Shown: positions 9,961 through 19,007, counted from the stretch's first letter. The stretch: 64,000 nucleotides of DNA from Bacteroides caccae (GCF_002222615.2 NZ_CP022412.2:2604001-2668000), one strand, 5' to 3'. The notes: generated by a model not told the origin, from the letters alone. A program made the numbers and translations.

Positions 9961-11319
9961 ATGTCAAGATTCGAAATAAAAATGCCTAAGTTGGGCGAGA
10001 GTATAACCGAAGGAACAATTGTTTCTTGGTCTGTAAAGGTAGGTGAGTCGGTTCAGGAAGACGATGTGCTTTTTGAAGTAAACACTGCCAAAGTGAGTGC
10101 GGAAATACCTTCTCCGGTAGCGGGGAAAGTAATGGAGATTTTGTGTAAAGAGGGAGATACGGTAGCGGTGGGCACTGTCGTTGCTGTTATTAATTTGGAC
10201 GGTGACAGTGCTAGTGAACAGGAAACTTCCAATGAATCGAACTCCTCTCAGGAAACTACTAAAGAGAAATCCCATAATGAAGTACCGAAACCGGGTGTTG
10301 CTGTCGAAGAACGTTGGTACTCTCCAGTGGTGATTCAATTGGCACGGGACGCTAAGATTCCGAAGGAAGAACTGGATACCCTGCAAGGGACTGGCTATGA
10401 AGGACGATTGAGTAAAAAAGATATAAAAGATTATATTGACAGGAAAAAGAGAGGGCTTGTTAGCGAGCCGAAACCGGCAACAATAGGCATAACTTCGACT
10501 GCAAATGCACCGTCGGCTATTATGCCTGCTGCTTCAGCGAGTCCAAAGTCATCTCCGGTACCTGCTGTACAATCTGTGGCTTCCACTGCTACACCCCAAT
10601 CATCTGCCCCTATCAATACGTCCGGAGTAGAGATGAAAGAAATGGACCGTGTCCGTCGGATTATTGCCGACCACATGGTTATGTCAAAGAAAGTATCTCC
10701 ACATGTTACGAATGTGCTGGAAGTGGATGTAACCAAGCTAGTCCGTTGGCGTGAAAAGAATAAGGATGTCTTCTTCCGTCACGAAGGAGTGAAGCTGACC
10801 TATATGCCTATGATTACGGAAGCGGTAGCGAAAGCGCTGGTAACTTATCCGCAGCTGAATGTATCGGTAGACGGATATAATATTCTTTTCAAGAAACACA
10901 TCAATGTCGGTATCGCTGTTTCCTTGAATGACGGAAATCTGATTGTTCCGGTGGTGCATGATGCCGACCATTTGAATCTAAACGGATTGGCAGTCGCCAT
11001 TGATTCATTGGCATTAAAAGCAAGAGATAACAAATTGATGCCGGAAGACATTGATGGCGGAACATTTACTATTACTAATTTCGGTACATTCAAGAGCTTA
11101 TTCGGTACGCCGATTATAAATCAGCCTCAAGTAGCTATTCTGGGAGTGGGATACATTGAAAAGAAACCTGCTGTTGTGGAGACACCGGAAGGTGATACGA
11201 TTGCTATTCGTCATAAGATGTATCTTTCCTTGTCTTACGATCATCGGGTGGTAGACGGTATGCTGGGTGGTAACTTCCTGCATTTCATAGCCGATTATCT
11301 GGAGAACTGGAAAGGTTGA
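9961..11319 (+). CDS. 2-oxo acid dehydrogenase E2 (dihydrolipoamide acyltransferase)
   Basis: The 452-aa protein has three parts. A lipoyl domain occupies about 1-78, with lysine 44 in NTAKVSAEIP as the lipoylation site. A peripheral subunit-binding domain lies at about 118-158 (SPVVIQLARDAKIPKEELD). The catalytic acyltransferase domain covers about 220-452 and includes DHRVVDG, whose histidine is catalytic. Ala/Ser/Pro-rich linkers join them. The context around the lipoyl lysine is TAK rather than the usual TDK. The substrate (pyruvate or branched-chain oxo acids) cannot be settled from E2 alone, but the E1 partner looks like the branched-chain type. The E1 gene begins 38 bases downstream. 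Confidence 0.93.
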   Translation: MSRFEIKMPKLGESITEGTIVSWSVKVGESVQEDDVLFEVNTAKVSAEIPSPVAGKVMEILCKEGDTVAVGTVVAVINLDGDSASEQETSNESNSSQETTKEKSHNEVPKPGVAVEERWYSPVVIQLARDAKIPKEELDTLQGTGYEGRLSKKDIKDYIDRKKRGLVSEPKPATIGITSTANAPSAIMPAASASPKSSPVPAVQSVASTATPQSSAPINTSGVEMKEMDRVRRIIADHMVMSKKVSPHVTNVLEVDVTKLVRWREKNKDVFFRHEGVKLTYMPMITEAVAKALVTYPQLNVSVDGYNILFKKHINVGIAVSLNDGNLIVPVVHDADHLNLNGLAVAIDSLALKARDNKLMPEDIDGGTFTITNFGTFKSLFGTPIINQPQVAILGVGYIEKKPAVVETPEGDTIAIRHKMYLSLSYDHRVVDGMLGGNFLHFIADYLENWKG

Positions 11320-11357
11320 TTCAACTGATTGTTTCATTAATAAAGAGTTCATTAACT

Positions 11358-13391
11358 ATGAAAAAGTATGATATAAAAAATACAGATATTGAAACCTTGA
11401 AGAAGTGGTATCATCTGATGACATTGGGACGTGCTCTGGATGAGAAAGCCCCTTCCTATTTGCTGCAATCGTTAGGTTGGTCTTACCATGCTCCTTATGC
11501 AGGACATGACGGAATCCAACTGGCTATTGGGCAGGTTTTTACTCTCGGCGAAGACTTTTTGTTCCCTTATTACCGGGATATGCTGACTGTGCTTTCTGCC
11601 GGAATGACTGCAGAAGAAATTATCCTGAATGGTATATCGAAAGCGACTGATCCCGGTAGTGGCGGGCGGCACATGTCTAATCACTTCGCAAAACCGGAAT
11701 GGCACATCGAAAATATCTCGTCTGCTACGGGGACACATGACCTCCATGCGGCAGGTGTAGCCAGAGCTATGGTGTATTATGGTCATAAAGGAGTTGCCAT
11801 AACTTCTCATGGAGAATCGGCTACTTCCGAAGGCTTTGTATATGAAGCCATCAATGGCGCTAGTCTCGAGCGTCTTCCTGTGATTTTCGTAATACAGGAT
11901 AATGGTTACGGTATCTCCGTCCCGAAATCCGAACAGACGGCCAATCGGAAAGTGGCAGAGAACTTCTCAGGTTTCAAGAACCTGAAAATTATCTATTGTA
12001 ATGGAAAAGATGTATTTGACTCGATGAACGCTATGACCGAAGCTCGGGAATATGCCATAACCACTCGTAACCCGGTAATTGTACAAGCCAATTGCGTCCG
12101 TATCGGTTCCCACTCTAATTCGGATAAACATACCTTGTACAGGGATGAAAACGAACTGGAATATGTAAAAGAAGCTGACCCGTTGATGAAATTCCGCCGG
12201 ATGTTGCTTCGCTATAAACGTTTGACGGAAGAAGAATTGTTGCAAATAGAGACTGATGCAAAGAAAGAATTATCAGCCGCTAATCGAAAGGCCTTGTCTG
12301 CTCCCGATCCTGATCCCAAGAGTATCTATGACTTTGTGATACCCGAACCTTATCAGCCTCAAAAGTATAAAGAAGGTATCCATCAGGCAGAAGGAGAGAA
12401 AACTTTTATGGTGAACGCCATTAACGAAACGTTGAAAGCCGAATTCCGTCATAACCCCGATACGTTTATCTGGGGACAGGATGTAGCAAACAAGGAAAAA
12501 GGCGGTGTGTTTAATGTGACTAAAGGTATGCAGCAGGAGTTTGGTGATGCACGTGTATTCAGCGCACCGATTGCGGAAGATTATATTGTGGGTACAGCTA
12601 ACGGAATGAGCCGCTTTGACCCTAAAATCCATGTCGTGATAGAAGGAGCGGAATTTGCTGACTATTTCTGGCCTGCCGTAGAACAATATGTAGAATGTAC
12701 ACATGAGTATTGGCGTAGCAATGGAAAGTTTGCTCCGAACATAACTTTACGGCTAGCTTCCGGTGGTTATATTGGTGGGGGATTATACCATTCCCAAAAT
12801 ATAGAGGGAGCTTTGACAACTTTGCCCGGAGCACGAATTGTCTGTCCTTCCTTTGCTGATGATGCCGCCGGATTATTGCGGACCAGTATGCGTTCCAAGG
12901 GCTTTACATTGTTTCTCGAACCGAAAGCTTTGTATAACTCGGTGGAGGCAGCAGCCGTTGTACCGGAAGATTTTGAAGTTCCTTTCGGAAAGGCACGTAT
13001 CCGTCGTGAAGGAACAGATTTGAGTATTATCACCTATGGCAACACTACCCATTTCTGTTTACACGCTGCCGAACGGCTGGAGAAAGAAGGTGGCTGGAAA
13101 GTAGAAGTCATTGATATTCGTTCTTTGATTCCGTTGGATAAAGAAGCGATATTTGAATCAGTAAAGAAAACCAGTAAAGCATTGGTTGTTCACGAAGATA
13201 AAGTATTCTCCGGTTTCGGTGCGGAACTGGCGGCTATGATTGGAGGGGAGATGTTCCGCTATTTGGACGGTCCGGTAGAACGTGTCGGTTCTACATTTAC
13301 TCCTGTCGGCTTTAATCCGATTCTGGAAAAAGAAATATTGCCGGATGAGGCTAAGATATACGAAGCTGCCAAGAATTTGTTGGAATATTAA
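11358..13391 (+). CDS. 2-oxo acid dehydrogenase E1, fused alpha and beta subunits (2-oxoisovalerate type)
   Basis: This 677-aa protein joins E1 alpha (about 1-320) to E1 beta (about 345-677), which are normally separate. The alpha part resembles branched-chain oxo acid dehydrogenase. Its thiamine-diphosphate motif region (about 151-182) reads HGESATSEG followed by QDNGYGIS, where family members usually have GDG and NN, so the metal-binding motif is atypical. The beta part has EGAEFADYFWPAVEQ, LRLASGGYIGGGLYHSQ and the C-terminal transketolase domain (DIRSLIPLDKEAI). I chose the ATG at 11358; a TTG at 11316 would overlap the E2 stop and adds unconserved residues. It works with the E2 and E3 of the same cluster. 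Confidence 0.92.
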   Translation: MKKYDIKNTDIETLKKWYHLMTLGRALDEKAPSYLLQSLGWSYHAPYAGHDGIQLAIGQVFTLGEDFLFPYYRDMLTVLSAGMTAEEIILNGISKATDPGSGGRHMSNHFAKPEWHIENISSATGTHDLHAAGVARAMVYYGHKGVAITSHGESATSEGFVYEAINGASLERLPVIFVIQDNGYGISVPKSEQTANRKVAENFSGFKNLKIIYCNGKDVFDSMNAMTEAREYAITTRNPVIVQANCVRIGSHSNSDKHTLYRDENELEYVKEADPLMKFRRMLLRYKRLTEEELLQIETDAKKELSAANRKALSAPDPDPKSIYDFVIPEPYQPQKYKEGIHQAEGEKTFMVNAINETLKAEFRHNPDTFIWGQDVANKEKGGVFNVTKGMQQEFGDARVFSAPIAEDYIVGTANGMSRFDPKIHVVIEGAEFADYFWPAVEQYVECTHEYWRSNGKFAPNITLRLASGGYIGGGLYHSQNIEGALTTLPGARIVCPSFADDAAGLLRTSMRSKGFTLFLEPKALYNSVEAAAVVPEDFEVPFGKARIRREGTDLSIITYGNTTHFCLHAAERLEKEGGWKVEVIDIRSLIPLDKEAIFESVKKTSKALVVHEDKVFSGFGAELAAMIGGEMFRYLDGPVERVGSTFTPVGFNPILEKEILPDEAKIYEAAKNLLEY

Positions 13392-13403
13392 ATTGTACAG
13401 ATT

Positions 13404-13910
13404 ATGAAAAAGATAGGTTTATTTTATGCTACTAAGGCTGAAAGAACAAGCTGGGTAGCGGAGAAGATTCAGAAAGAGTTTGGAGAAGATAAGATAGAAG
13501 TAGTAGCGATTGAACAGGCATGGCAGAATGATTTTGCAGCTTACGATTGTTTTATTGTTGGAGCTTCCACGTGGTTTGACGGTGAGCTGCCTACTTATTG
13601 GGATGAACTGTTACCGGAGCTTCGAACAATGGAACTGAAAGGAAAAAAGGTTGCTATTTTCGGTCTCGGAGATCAGATACGCTATCCTGAAAACTTTGCC
13701 GATGGTATTGGCTTGTTGGCGGAAGTTTTTGAAGGAGACGGGGCTACATTAGTCGGCTTCACTTCTTCTGAAGGTTATACTTTCGAACGTTCCAGAGCCT
13801 TACGAGGTAATCAGTGGTGCGGATTGGTGATTGATTTGGATAATCAGTCTGAACAGGCAAAGAAGAAAATCAAGGAATGGTGTGAGCAAGTAAAGAAGGA
13901 GTTCGCATAA
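13404..13910 (+). CDS. fldA: Flavodoxin (long chain)
   Basis: A 168-aa FMN electron carrier. The N terminus KKIGLFYATKAERTSWVAEK corresponds to the phosphate-binding loop but lacks the classic T/S-x-T-G-x-T form, so FMN contacts are somewhat diverged. GASTWFDGELPTYWDELLP is the first FMN-stacking loop and VAIFGLGDQIRYPENFADG the second, with the insertion typical of long-chain flavodoxins. It lies only 12 bases after the E1 stop, so it is cotranscribed with the dehydrogenase cluster; whether it accepts electrons from that pathway is inference. A terminator follows. Confidence 0.9.
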   Translation: MKKIGLFYATKAERTSWVAEKIQKEFGEDKIEVVAIEQAWQNDFAAYDCFIVGASTWFDGELPTYWDELLPELRTMELKGKKVAIFGLGDQIRYPENFADGIGLLAEVFEGDGATLVGFTSSEGYTFERSRALRGNQWCGLVIDLDNQSEQAKKKIKEWCEQVKKEFA

Positions 13911-13927
13911 ATTTCTTTATATGTGAC

Positions 13928-13992
13928 ATCCCTATGTCCGACATTCCCATTTTGTTATATGTGATGTCCGGACATGGGGATATTGTTTTTTT
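13928..13992 (+). terminator. Terminator after the flavodoxin gene
   Basis: A long, slightly imperfect hairpin pairs 13928-13944 (ATCCCTATGTCCGACAT) with 13964-13981, and a T-rich tract follows. It closes the lpdA-fldA cluster. Confidence 0.75.
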
Positions 13993-14014
13993 AGGAAAAA
14001 TCAGTTGGAGGGGA

Positions 14015-14863
14015 TTAGCCTTGATAAATAAACTTTACCTCTGCCCAACGGTTCTTCTCTTTGTAATGTACAAAAGCCAGTCCGTTTTTTTCCGCTTCTT
14101 CACGGATAACAGCAATATCATCTACATAGAATCCACTCATATAAAGCTCTGAACCTGGATGCATGCAGGTAATGTACTGCTTCATGTCATTCAATAATAT
14201 ATTCCGGTTGATATTGGCGATGATAATGTCAAAAGGCCCTTTTCCGGTAAGTGATGAAGCATCTCCTTGTGAAACGTCGATTTCGTCTACATGATTCAGT
14301 TCAATGTTCTCGATAGAATTGCGTACACACCATTCATCGATGTCGATAGCTGTACAGGGGTGTGCCCCCCGCATACGTGCCAGGATAGCTAAAATAGAAG
14401 TCCCACAACCCATATCGAGCAAGGATTTATCTTTCAGTTCGTTGTCCAGTAATTCTTCGATGATGAGGCTTGTCGTTTCGTGATGTCCCGTACCGAAGGC
14501 CATTTGTGGGTTGATGACGATGTCATATTCCGCTTTGGGTACATTCTGGTGAAAAGTACTGTGGATTACACAGCGGTCTCCAATAATAATCGGTTGGAAG
14601 AAATTTTTTTCCCATTCCTCGTTCCAGTCCTTGTCTTCTGCTTCGGTAAATGTGTAGGTGATTTCCGTATCGGATAGAGGAAATTCGGCGATTACAGTTT
14701 TGATAGCGTTTTCATCACATACCGATTGTTGGATATATGCGGTCAGTCCGCCTTCGCATTCAACAAAACTCTCGAATCCCACTTCGCCTAGCACTGCAGT
14801 TAGTACGTCATTAACTGTTTCGGTACAAGGACTTGTATGGAACGTGAACTCAAAATACTTCAT
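14015..14863 (-). CDS. prmA: Ribosomal protein L11 methyltransferase
   Basis: This 282-aa S-adenosylmethionine-dependent enzyme trimethylates ribosomal protein L11. The C-terminal Rossmann methyltransferase domain shows NPQMAFGTGHHETTSL, the SAM-binding motif LLDMGCGTSILAILA, and DIIIANINRNILL, all characteristic of PrmA; the N-terminal 100 residues form the L11-recognition domain. The ATG at 14863 (MKYFEFTFHTS) is preferred because a Bacteroides -7 element sits just upstream at 14893-14900. An upstream in-frame start at 14911 would lie before that promoter. Confidence 0.93.
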   Translation of the reverse strand: MKYFEFTFHTSPCTETVNDVLTAVLGEVGFESFVECEGGLTAYIQQSVCDENAIKTVIAEFPLSDTEITYTFTEAEDKDWNEEWEKNFFQPIIIGDRCVIHSTFHQNVPKAEYDIVINPQMAFGTGHHETTSLIIEELLDNELKDKSLLDMGCGTSILAILARMRGAHPCTAIDIDEWCVRNSIENIELNHVDEIDVSQGDASSLTGKGPFDIIIANINRNILLNDMKQYITCMHPGSELYMSGFYVDDIAVIREEAEKNGLAFVHYKEKNRWAEVKFIYQG

Positions 14864-14892
14864 AGTTGTTTTATTTTCTGGTAAATAATATG

Positions 14893-14900
14893 CAAAGATA
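14893..14900 (-). promoter_or_regulatory. Bacteroides -7 element for prmA
   Basis: TATCTTTG on the minus strand (CAAAGATA as written), 30 bases before the prmA ATG. Confidence 0.6.
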
Positions 14901-14980
14901 CTACAAACCAAGTATAGAAAATCAAGTTTACTTGAATTTTATGCCAAGGTGCAATGTATCTTCTACTAAGATAGTTAGAA

Positions 14981-14996
14981 ATAGGGATTTCCCTAT
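14981..14996. repeat. Short palindrome upstream of the S/R-rich protein gene
   Basis: ATAGGGA-TT-TCCCTAT is a perfect inverted repeat with 7-bp arms, about 45 bases before the -7 element at 15040. It could be an operator for the downstream gene. Confidence 0.35.
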
Positions 14997-15039
14997 TATC
15001 CTTTGGGGAAAATCTCCTTCGGACGAAAAATCTCTTCCT

Positions 15040-15047
15040 TATCTTTG
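15040..15047 (+). promoter_or_regulatory. Bacteroides -7 element for the S/R-rich protein operon
   Basis: TATCTTTG, 41 bases before the ATG at 15089. No clear TTTG is seen at -33, so the promoter may depend on an activator. Confidence 0.55.
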
Positions 15048-15088
15048 TAATGTGAATAAGTTTAAGTAATTACATAAACCGAGATGAT

Positions 15089-16393
15089 ATGAAAAAGATT
15101 GTTTACTTCTTGCTATTTGCCTTGTGCCTACCGATAGGCTTGCTGGCACAAAGCGTTGATGACGACCTTTACTTCGTACCTTCCAAAGATAAACAGGAGA
15201 AGAAAGAAACTCCGGTTAAGAAGGAAACGAAACAACAGGTGACCAACATCTATACTTCACCGGGTACTACCGTAGTTGTTCAGGACCGTAAGGGAAAAAC
15301 ACGGGATGTGGATGAATATAATCGCCGTTACGATGCACGTGATAATGAGTTCGTAATGGACAATGATACCTTATATATAAAAGAAAAATCTAATCCGGAT
15401 TTGGATGGAGAATGGGTGACCGGCGAATTTGACGGTACACAGGAAGATTATGAGTACGCAGAACGTATCATCCGTTTCCGTAATCCGCGTTTTGCTATTA
15501 GCATTAGCAGCCCGTTATATTGGGACGTAGTTTACGGACCGAATTCCTGGGACTGGAACGTATATACCGACGGCATGTATGCTTATGCGTTCCCGACGTT
15601 CAGTAACCCGCTTTGGTGGGATTGGCGTTATGGTTCTTACGGTTGGGGTTGGAATTATGGCTGGGGCTGGAATCGTCCTTACTACTCTTGGGGATATTAC
15701 CCGGGTTCCTGGGGCGGCTGGTATGGTGGCTACTGGGGTGGTTGGTATGGTGGTGGCTATTGGGGACATCATCACTATTGGCACGGCGGTCCTAGCTGGG
15801 GCTGGGGTGGTGGAAGCCATTGGGCACGCAACACTTATACGGGTCGCCGTTCATATGCTCCTAGTAGATATAGTTCTTCTACTTCTCGTCGTTCAGATTA
15901 TGGTCGTTCGCAAGTACGTAGGACTACTAGCGTACCTTCTGGAGGTCGTGTCTCAACGGGGCGAGTAGTTGGTTCAAGAAGTGAATCCATACGTTCTGGA
16001 GTATCTACTCGTTCAGATGTATCCTCCTCAAGAAGAAGTACATATACCCGTCCAAGTAGTACTCGTAGTAGTGGGACAAGTACTCGCACCTCTACTCGTG
16101 CTAGTTCTTATAATAGTTCCCGCGGAAGTAGTGCTCGTAGTTCATCTACATATTCTCCTTCTTCAAGAAGATCCAGTTCGACATATAATAGAGGTAGTTC
16201 TGCTTCTCCATCACGTACTTATTCGAGGGAAAGCACTCGTAGTAACTATAATAGTAACCGTTCTTCTTCATCTTCTAGAAGTTATTCTCCAGCCAGCAGT
16301 AGCAGTTCTCGTTCAAGTGGCGGTAGTTATTCAGGTGGCGGTAGTTCGTCCCGTTCAGGAGGCGGTTCTTCTAGTAGGAGTAGTAGAAGATAA
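15089..16393 (+). CDS. Secreted protein with a W/G/Y-rich middle and a long S/R-rich tail; function unknown
   Basis: I do not recognise a functional family for this 434-aa protein. It has a clear signal peptide (MKKIVYFLLFALCLPIGLLA, cleavage near Gln21) and begins the mature chain with DDDLYFVPSK. Residues about 40-160 look folded. About 170-250 is extremely rich in Trp, Gly, Tyr and His (for example WNYGWGWNRPYYSWGYYP). From about 255 to the end the chain is almost entirely Ser, Arg, Thr, Tyr and Gly, hence strongly basic and probably disordered. The FadL-like barrel gene begins 34 bases downstream, so the two are cotranscribed. The tail could contact surface polysaccharide, LPS or nucleic acid, but that is a guess. 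Such low-complexity DNA is prone to length variation. Confidence 0.85.
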   Translation: MKKIVYFLLFALCLPIGLLAQSVDDDLYFVPSKDKQEKKETPVKKETKQQVTNIYTSPGTTVVVQDRKGKTRDVDEYNRRYDARDNEFVMDNDTLYIKEKSNPDLDGEWVTGEFDGTQEDYEYAERIIRFRNPRFAISISSPLYWDVVYGPNSWDWNVYTDGMYAYAFPTFSNPLWWDWRYGSYGWGWNYGWGWNRPYYSWGYYPGSWGGWYGGYWGGWYGGGYWGHHHYWHGGPSWGWGGGSHWARNTYTGRRSYAPSRYSSSTSRRSDYGRSQVRRTTSVPSGGRVSTGRVVGSRSESIRSGVSTRSDVSSSRRSTYTRPSSTRSSGTSTRTSTRASSYNSSRGSSARSSSTYSPSSRRSSSTYNRGSSASPSRTYSRESTRSNYNSNRSSSSSRSYSPASSSSSRSSGGSYSGGGSSSRSGGGSSSRSSRR

Positions 16394-16427
16394 TTAGAAG
16401 ATAGTATTAATATGATTAATTTAGATT

Positions 16428-18077
16428 ATGAAGAAGATTATAACAGTAATATATACTTTATCTTTTGTGATAGGAGCCGTTAGTGCACAATCTGTATATG
16501 ATGGTGTCAAAATAGCAGATAAAGATTTGAATGGTACAGCTCGTTTTGTAGGAATGGGTGGTGCGATGGGGGCATTAGGTGGAGATATAACTACAATGGG
16601 GACAAATCCTGCTGGTATTGGTATCTATCGGAGTAATGATGTAATGACTTCATTTAGTTATTCAGCTTATGGAATGGAGAGTAAATATGAAGGTCAAAAA
16701 TCAACTATAGATAAGAATAGATGGTCGTTTGATAATATAGGAGTTGTTTTTGCTACTAAAATAGGTAATCAGACTCCATTACGTTATGTAAATTTTGGAT
16801 TTAATTATAAGCGTTCTAAATCTTTTTATAAAAATATGTCGATGTCGGGGATGATGGGAGTAGTTGAGAATCCTAGTAATCCGGGATCTCCATATTATGT
16901 TTCTCAAACTAATTCTATGGCTTTACAGGCAACTGATGCAGAACGATATGTTTGGGATAATTCTAGGCAGCACTTGGATTTTGATAATGCAAATAGGATA
17001 TTCTCAGATCCTGATGCTGGATGGCTTGGGGCTTTGGGGTATCAAGGAGGTCTGACAGAAAGAGATCGGATTGATAATGAACCAGATTTATATGTTCCTT
17101 TTCTGCCGGTAGAGCCTTCTTCTGTTTTTAATTCAAGAGAAAAGGGGGGAATTGATCAGTATGATTTTAATGTATCTTTTAATATAAATGATCGTGTATA
17201 TTTAGGATTGACCATTGGGGCCTATGATGTGGATTATGATAAATATTCTGGGTATGATGAATCATATAAAAGAGGAGAAGGTTATTCTCTTGAAAGTTAT
17301 AACAATATCTCAGGTTCTGGGTTTGATGTAAAAATGGGATTAATCCTTCGTCCATTTGAATATTCTCCATTTCGTATAGGTTTTGCAGTGCACACCCCAA
17401 CTTTCTATAAGTTAACATATTCTACGAGTGCAATAGTAACCAATGATTATAGAGATGCAAATACTGATGAATTAAAACGTATAATTGTAGATACCTATGA
17501 TTATGTAGGAGATATGAAGCGGGATTATCGATTGGTAACACCATGGAAATATAACGTTAGTTTAGGATATACTGTCGGAACTTCTTTAGCATTAGGTGCG
17601 GAATATGAATATGAAGATTATTCTACAATGAAATTTAAGTATTCAAGTAATGATGGCGGTGGGGATATGGAATTTGAGAATGCTGAAGTAAAGAACTGTT
17701 TGAAAGGTGAACATACATTCCGTATTGGAGCTGAGTATAAGGTAATTCCAGAGTTTGCTTTTCGTTTAGGATATAATTATAGTTCTGCTGTATTTAGAGA
17801 TGAGGCTGTGAAATATATTCCTTCCAATTCTCTTATAACTGATACTGATTTTTCTAATAAGAGATCACAGAGTAATTATACATTAGGAATAGGATATAGA
17901 GGAAAAATGTTTTATGCAGATTTAGCTTATCAGTTGTCTACATATAAAGAGAACTTTTATCCATTTTATAATGAATTTGAGTTAACTCAAGGTGAGTGGA
18001 CTATGGTAACTCCTCCGGCCACTAAAGTAACTAATACACGTAGTCAAGTACTATTAACCGTAGGTATGCGCTTCTAA
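16428..18077 (+). CDS. FadL/OmpP1-like outer-membrane transport protein
   Basis: This 549-aa protein starts with a signal peptide (KKIITVIYTLSFVIGAVSAQ). The next segment, ARFVGMGGAMGALGGD followed by TNPAGIGIYRS, is the typical N-terminal hatch and first strand of FadL/PorV-like barrels. The rest alternates aromatic and polar residues as in beta strands, and it ends LLTVGMRF with a terminal Phe, as outer-membrane barrels do. FadL proteins import hydrophobic compounds, while PorV-like members serve secretion; which applies here is open. The gene is visibly more A/T-rich, with more ATA and AGA codons, than neighbouring housekeeping genes. It follows the S/R-rich secreted protein in one operon that ends at the terminator at 18124. 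Confidence 0.82.
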   Translation: MKKIITVIYTLSFVIGAVSAQSVYDGVKIADKDLNGTARFVGMGGAMGALGGDITTMGTNPAGIGIYRSNDVMTSFSYSAYGMESKYEGQKSTIDKNRWSFDNIGVVFATKIGNQTPLRYVNFGFNYKRSKSFYKNMSMSGMMGVVENPSNPGSPYYVSQTNSMALQATDAERYVWDNSRQHLDFDNANRIFSDPDAGWLGALGYQGGLTERDRIDNEPDLYVPFLPVEPSSVFNSREKGGIDQYDFNVSFNINDRVYLGLTIGAYDVDYDKYSGYDESYKRGEGYSLESYNNISGSGFDVKMGLILRPFEYSPFRIGFAVHTPTFYKLTYSTSAIVTNDYRDANTDELKRIIVDTYDYVGDMKRDYRLVTPWKYNVSLGYTVGTSLALGAEYEYEDYSTMKFKYSSNDGGGDMEFENAEVKNCLKGEHTFRIGAEYKVIPEFAFRLGYNYSSAVFRDEAVKYIPSNSLITDTDFSNKRSQSNYTLGIGYRGKMFYADLAYQLSTYKENFYPFYNEFELTQGEWTMVTPPATKVTNTRSQVLLTVGMRF

Positions 18078-18123
18078 ACTAATTAAGAACAGTTTTCAAT
18101 TTCAATAATAACTTTTGTGTGTG

Positions 18124-18170
18124 AAAAATCCCAGGAATGCTGAGTGTCTACGGCAGTTCCAGGGATTTTT
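18124..18170. terminator. Hairpin terminator after the FadL-like gene
   Basis: AAAAATCCCAGGAA (18124-18137) pairs with TTCCAGGGATTTTT (18157-18170) with one mismatch. The A and T runs at both ends mean it may serve both the + gene upstream and the - lipoprotein gene that ends at 18198. Confidence 0.75.
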
Positions 18171-18197
18171 ATTTATGTTCGTTTTTACTTGTCTGCG

Positions 18198-19007
18198 TTA
18201 TCTACGCAATGGAGTGTGTCCGTCAAAGATGACACGGTTGCGGGCGAACCTCATGACAATCGCATTTCCGGCACTTACTTCAACATCCTGATTTGCTACG
18301 ATTTCTTGTTTTTCTCCCTCTATGGATACTTCTCCAATTACTTCTCCAGCTTTGATCGTTTCTTGTGGAATTAAGTTGGTTAATTCTCCGTCAGATACCT
18401 TTTTGATATTGATATCCTCGGCTTCCGCGCTCTTGTCCAACTCAACCTTTCCGTTAAAAAGATCTTGAATACCTCTGTTTCTCAAACGAAGTTTGATACT
18501 TGCTTTACCGTTATACGGTCTGCCGTCCTCGTCAAGTAAGATGACGGGTACAGTCATTCGTTTGAACTTTAAGGCTACGTTTTTAGTTCCGCGAATGGCT
18601 TGAGCTATTCCGAATAGATGTTCTTTTCCTCCCTTTATACTGCGGTAACGTTTTCCCAATGCTCTAGTAGCAGCTTCGTCAGTCAATTCGGGGTAATGAG
18701 CATAGAATGTAACAGATTCAACGTCTGTGTCTATCTCGTCCCATGTCTGACTATCTACGCCTAGGGCAAACGGAAGATAGTCTTGATTGGAAACTGACAT
18801 TGAGATTACATCTCCAGTTGAGAAGCTATTCTTTACGGGAAGCGATAAAGCGGCACTGTTACGAGTAAGCAAGTCAGTGATGCTTTGGTTGTCGATAGAA
18901 GTAGAGAAGTCGATAGCTTCTTTACTGGGGTCTTGCAGGTTGTCTTGTTGTTGACAACCAAACAGGCATGCTGCTGTTAGAAAAACTAGAAGGTTTTTTC
19001 TTTTCAT
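18198..19007 (-). CDS. Fimbrillin-like (Mfa-like) lipoprotein
   Basis: This 269-aa protein starts with a lipoprotein signal peptide (MKRKNLLVFLTAACLFGC), giving Cys18 as the lipidated residue. The body resembles the fimbrillin/Mfa-like fold of Bacteroidales: VESVTFYAHYPEL is like the first conserved strand, EHLFGIAQAIRG the second, and VALKFKRMTVPVILL the third. Such proteins are either pilus subunits or single surface lipoproteins. No assembly genes (other Mfa or Fim proteins, or an integrase) are nearby, so this is more likely a stand-alone surface lipoprotein. The assignment rests on pattern recognition and is moderate. Confidence 0.65.
   Translation of the reverse strand: MKRKNLLVFLTAACLFGCQQQDNLQDPSKEAIDFSTSIDNQSITDLLTRNSAALSLPVKNSFSTGDVISMSVSNQDYLPFALGVDSQTWDEIDTDVESVTFYAHYPELTDEAATRALGKRYRSIKGGKEHLFGIAQAIRGTKNVALKFKRMTVPVILLDEDGRPYNGKASIKLRLRNRGIQDLFNGKVELDKSAEAEDINIKKVSDGELTNLIPQETIKAGEVIGEVSIEGEKQEIVANQDVEVSAGNAIVMRFARNRVIFDGHTPLRR

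Noticed and set aside
15840-16390. Possible CRISPR or tandem-repeat array
   Set aside because: The repetitive DNA is the codon pattern of the Ser/Arg-rich tail; there are no regular spacers and the frame stays open.
18078-18197. tRNA or small RNA gene in the hairpin-containing gap
   Set aside because: The only structure is a terminator stem; no cloverleaf or CCA end is visible. No tRNA was found in any other gap either.
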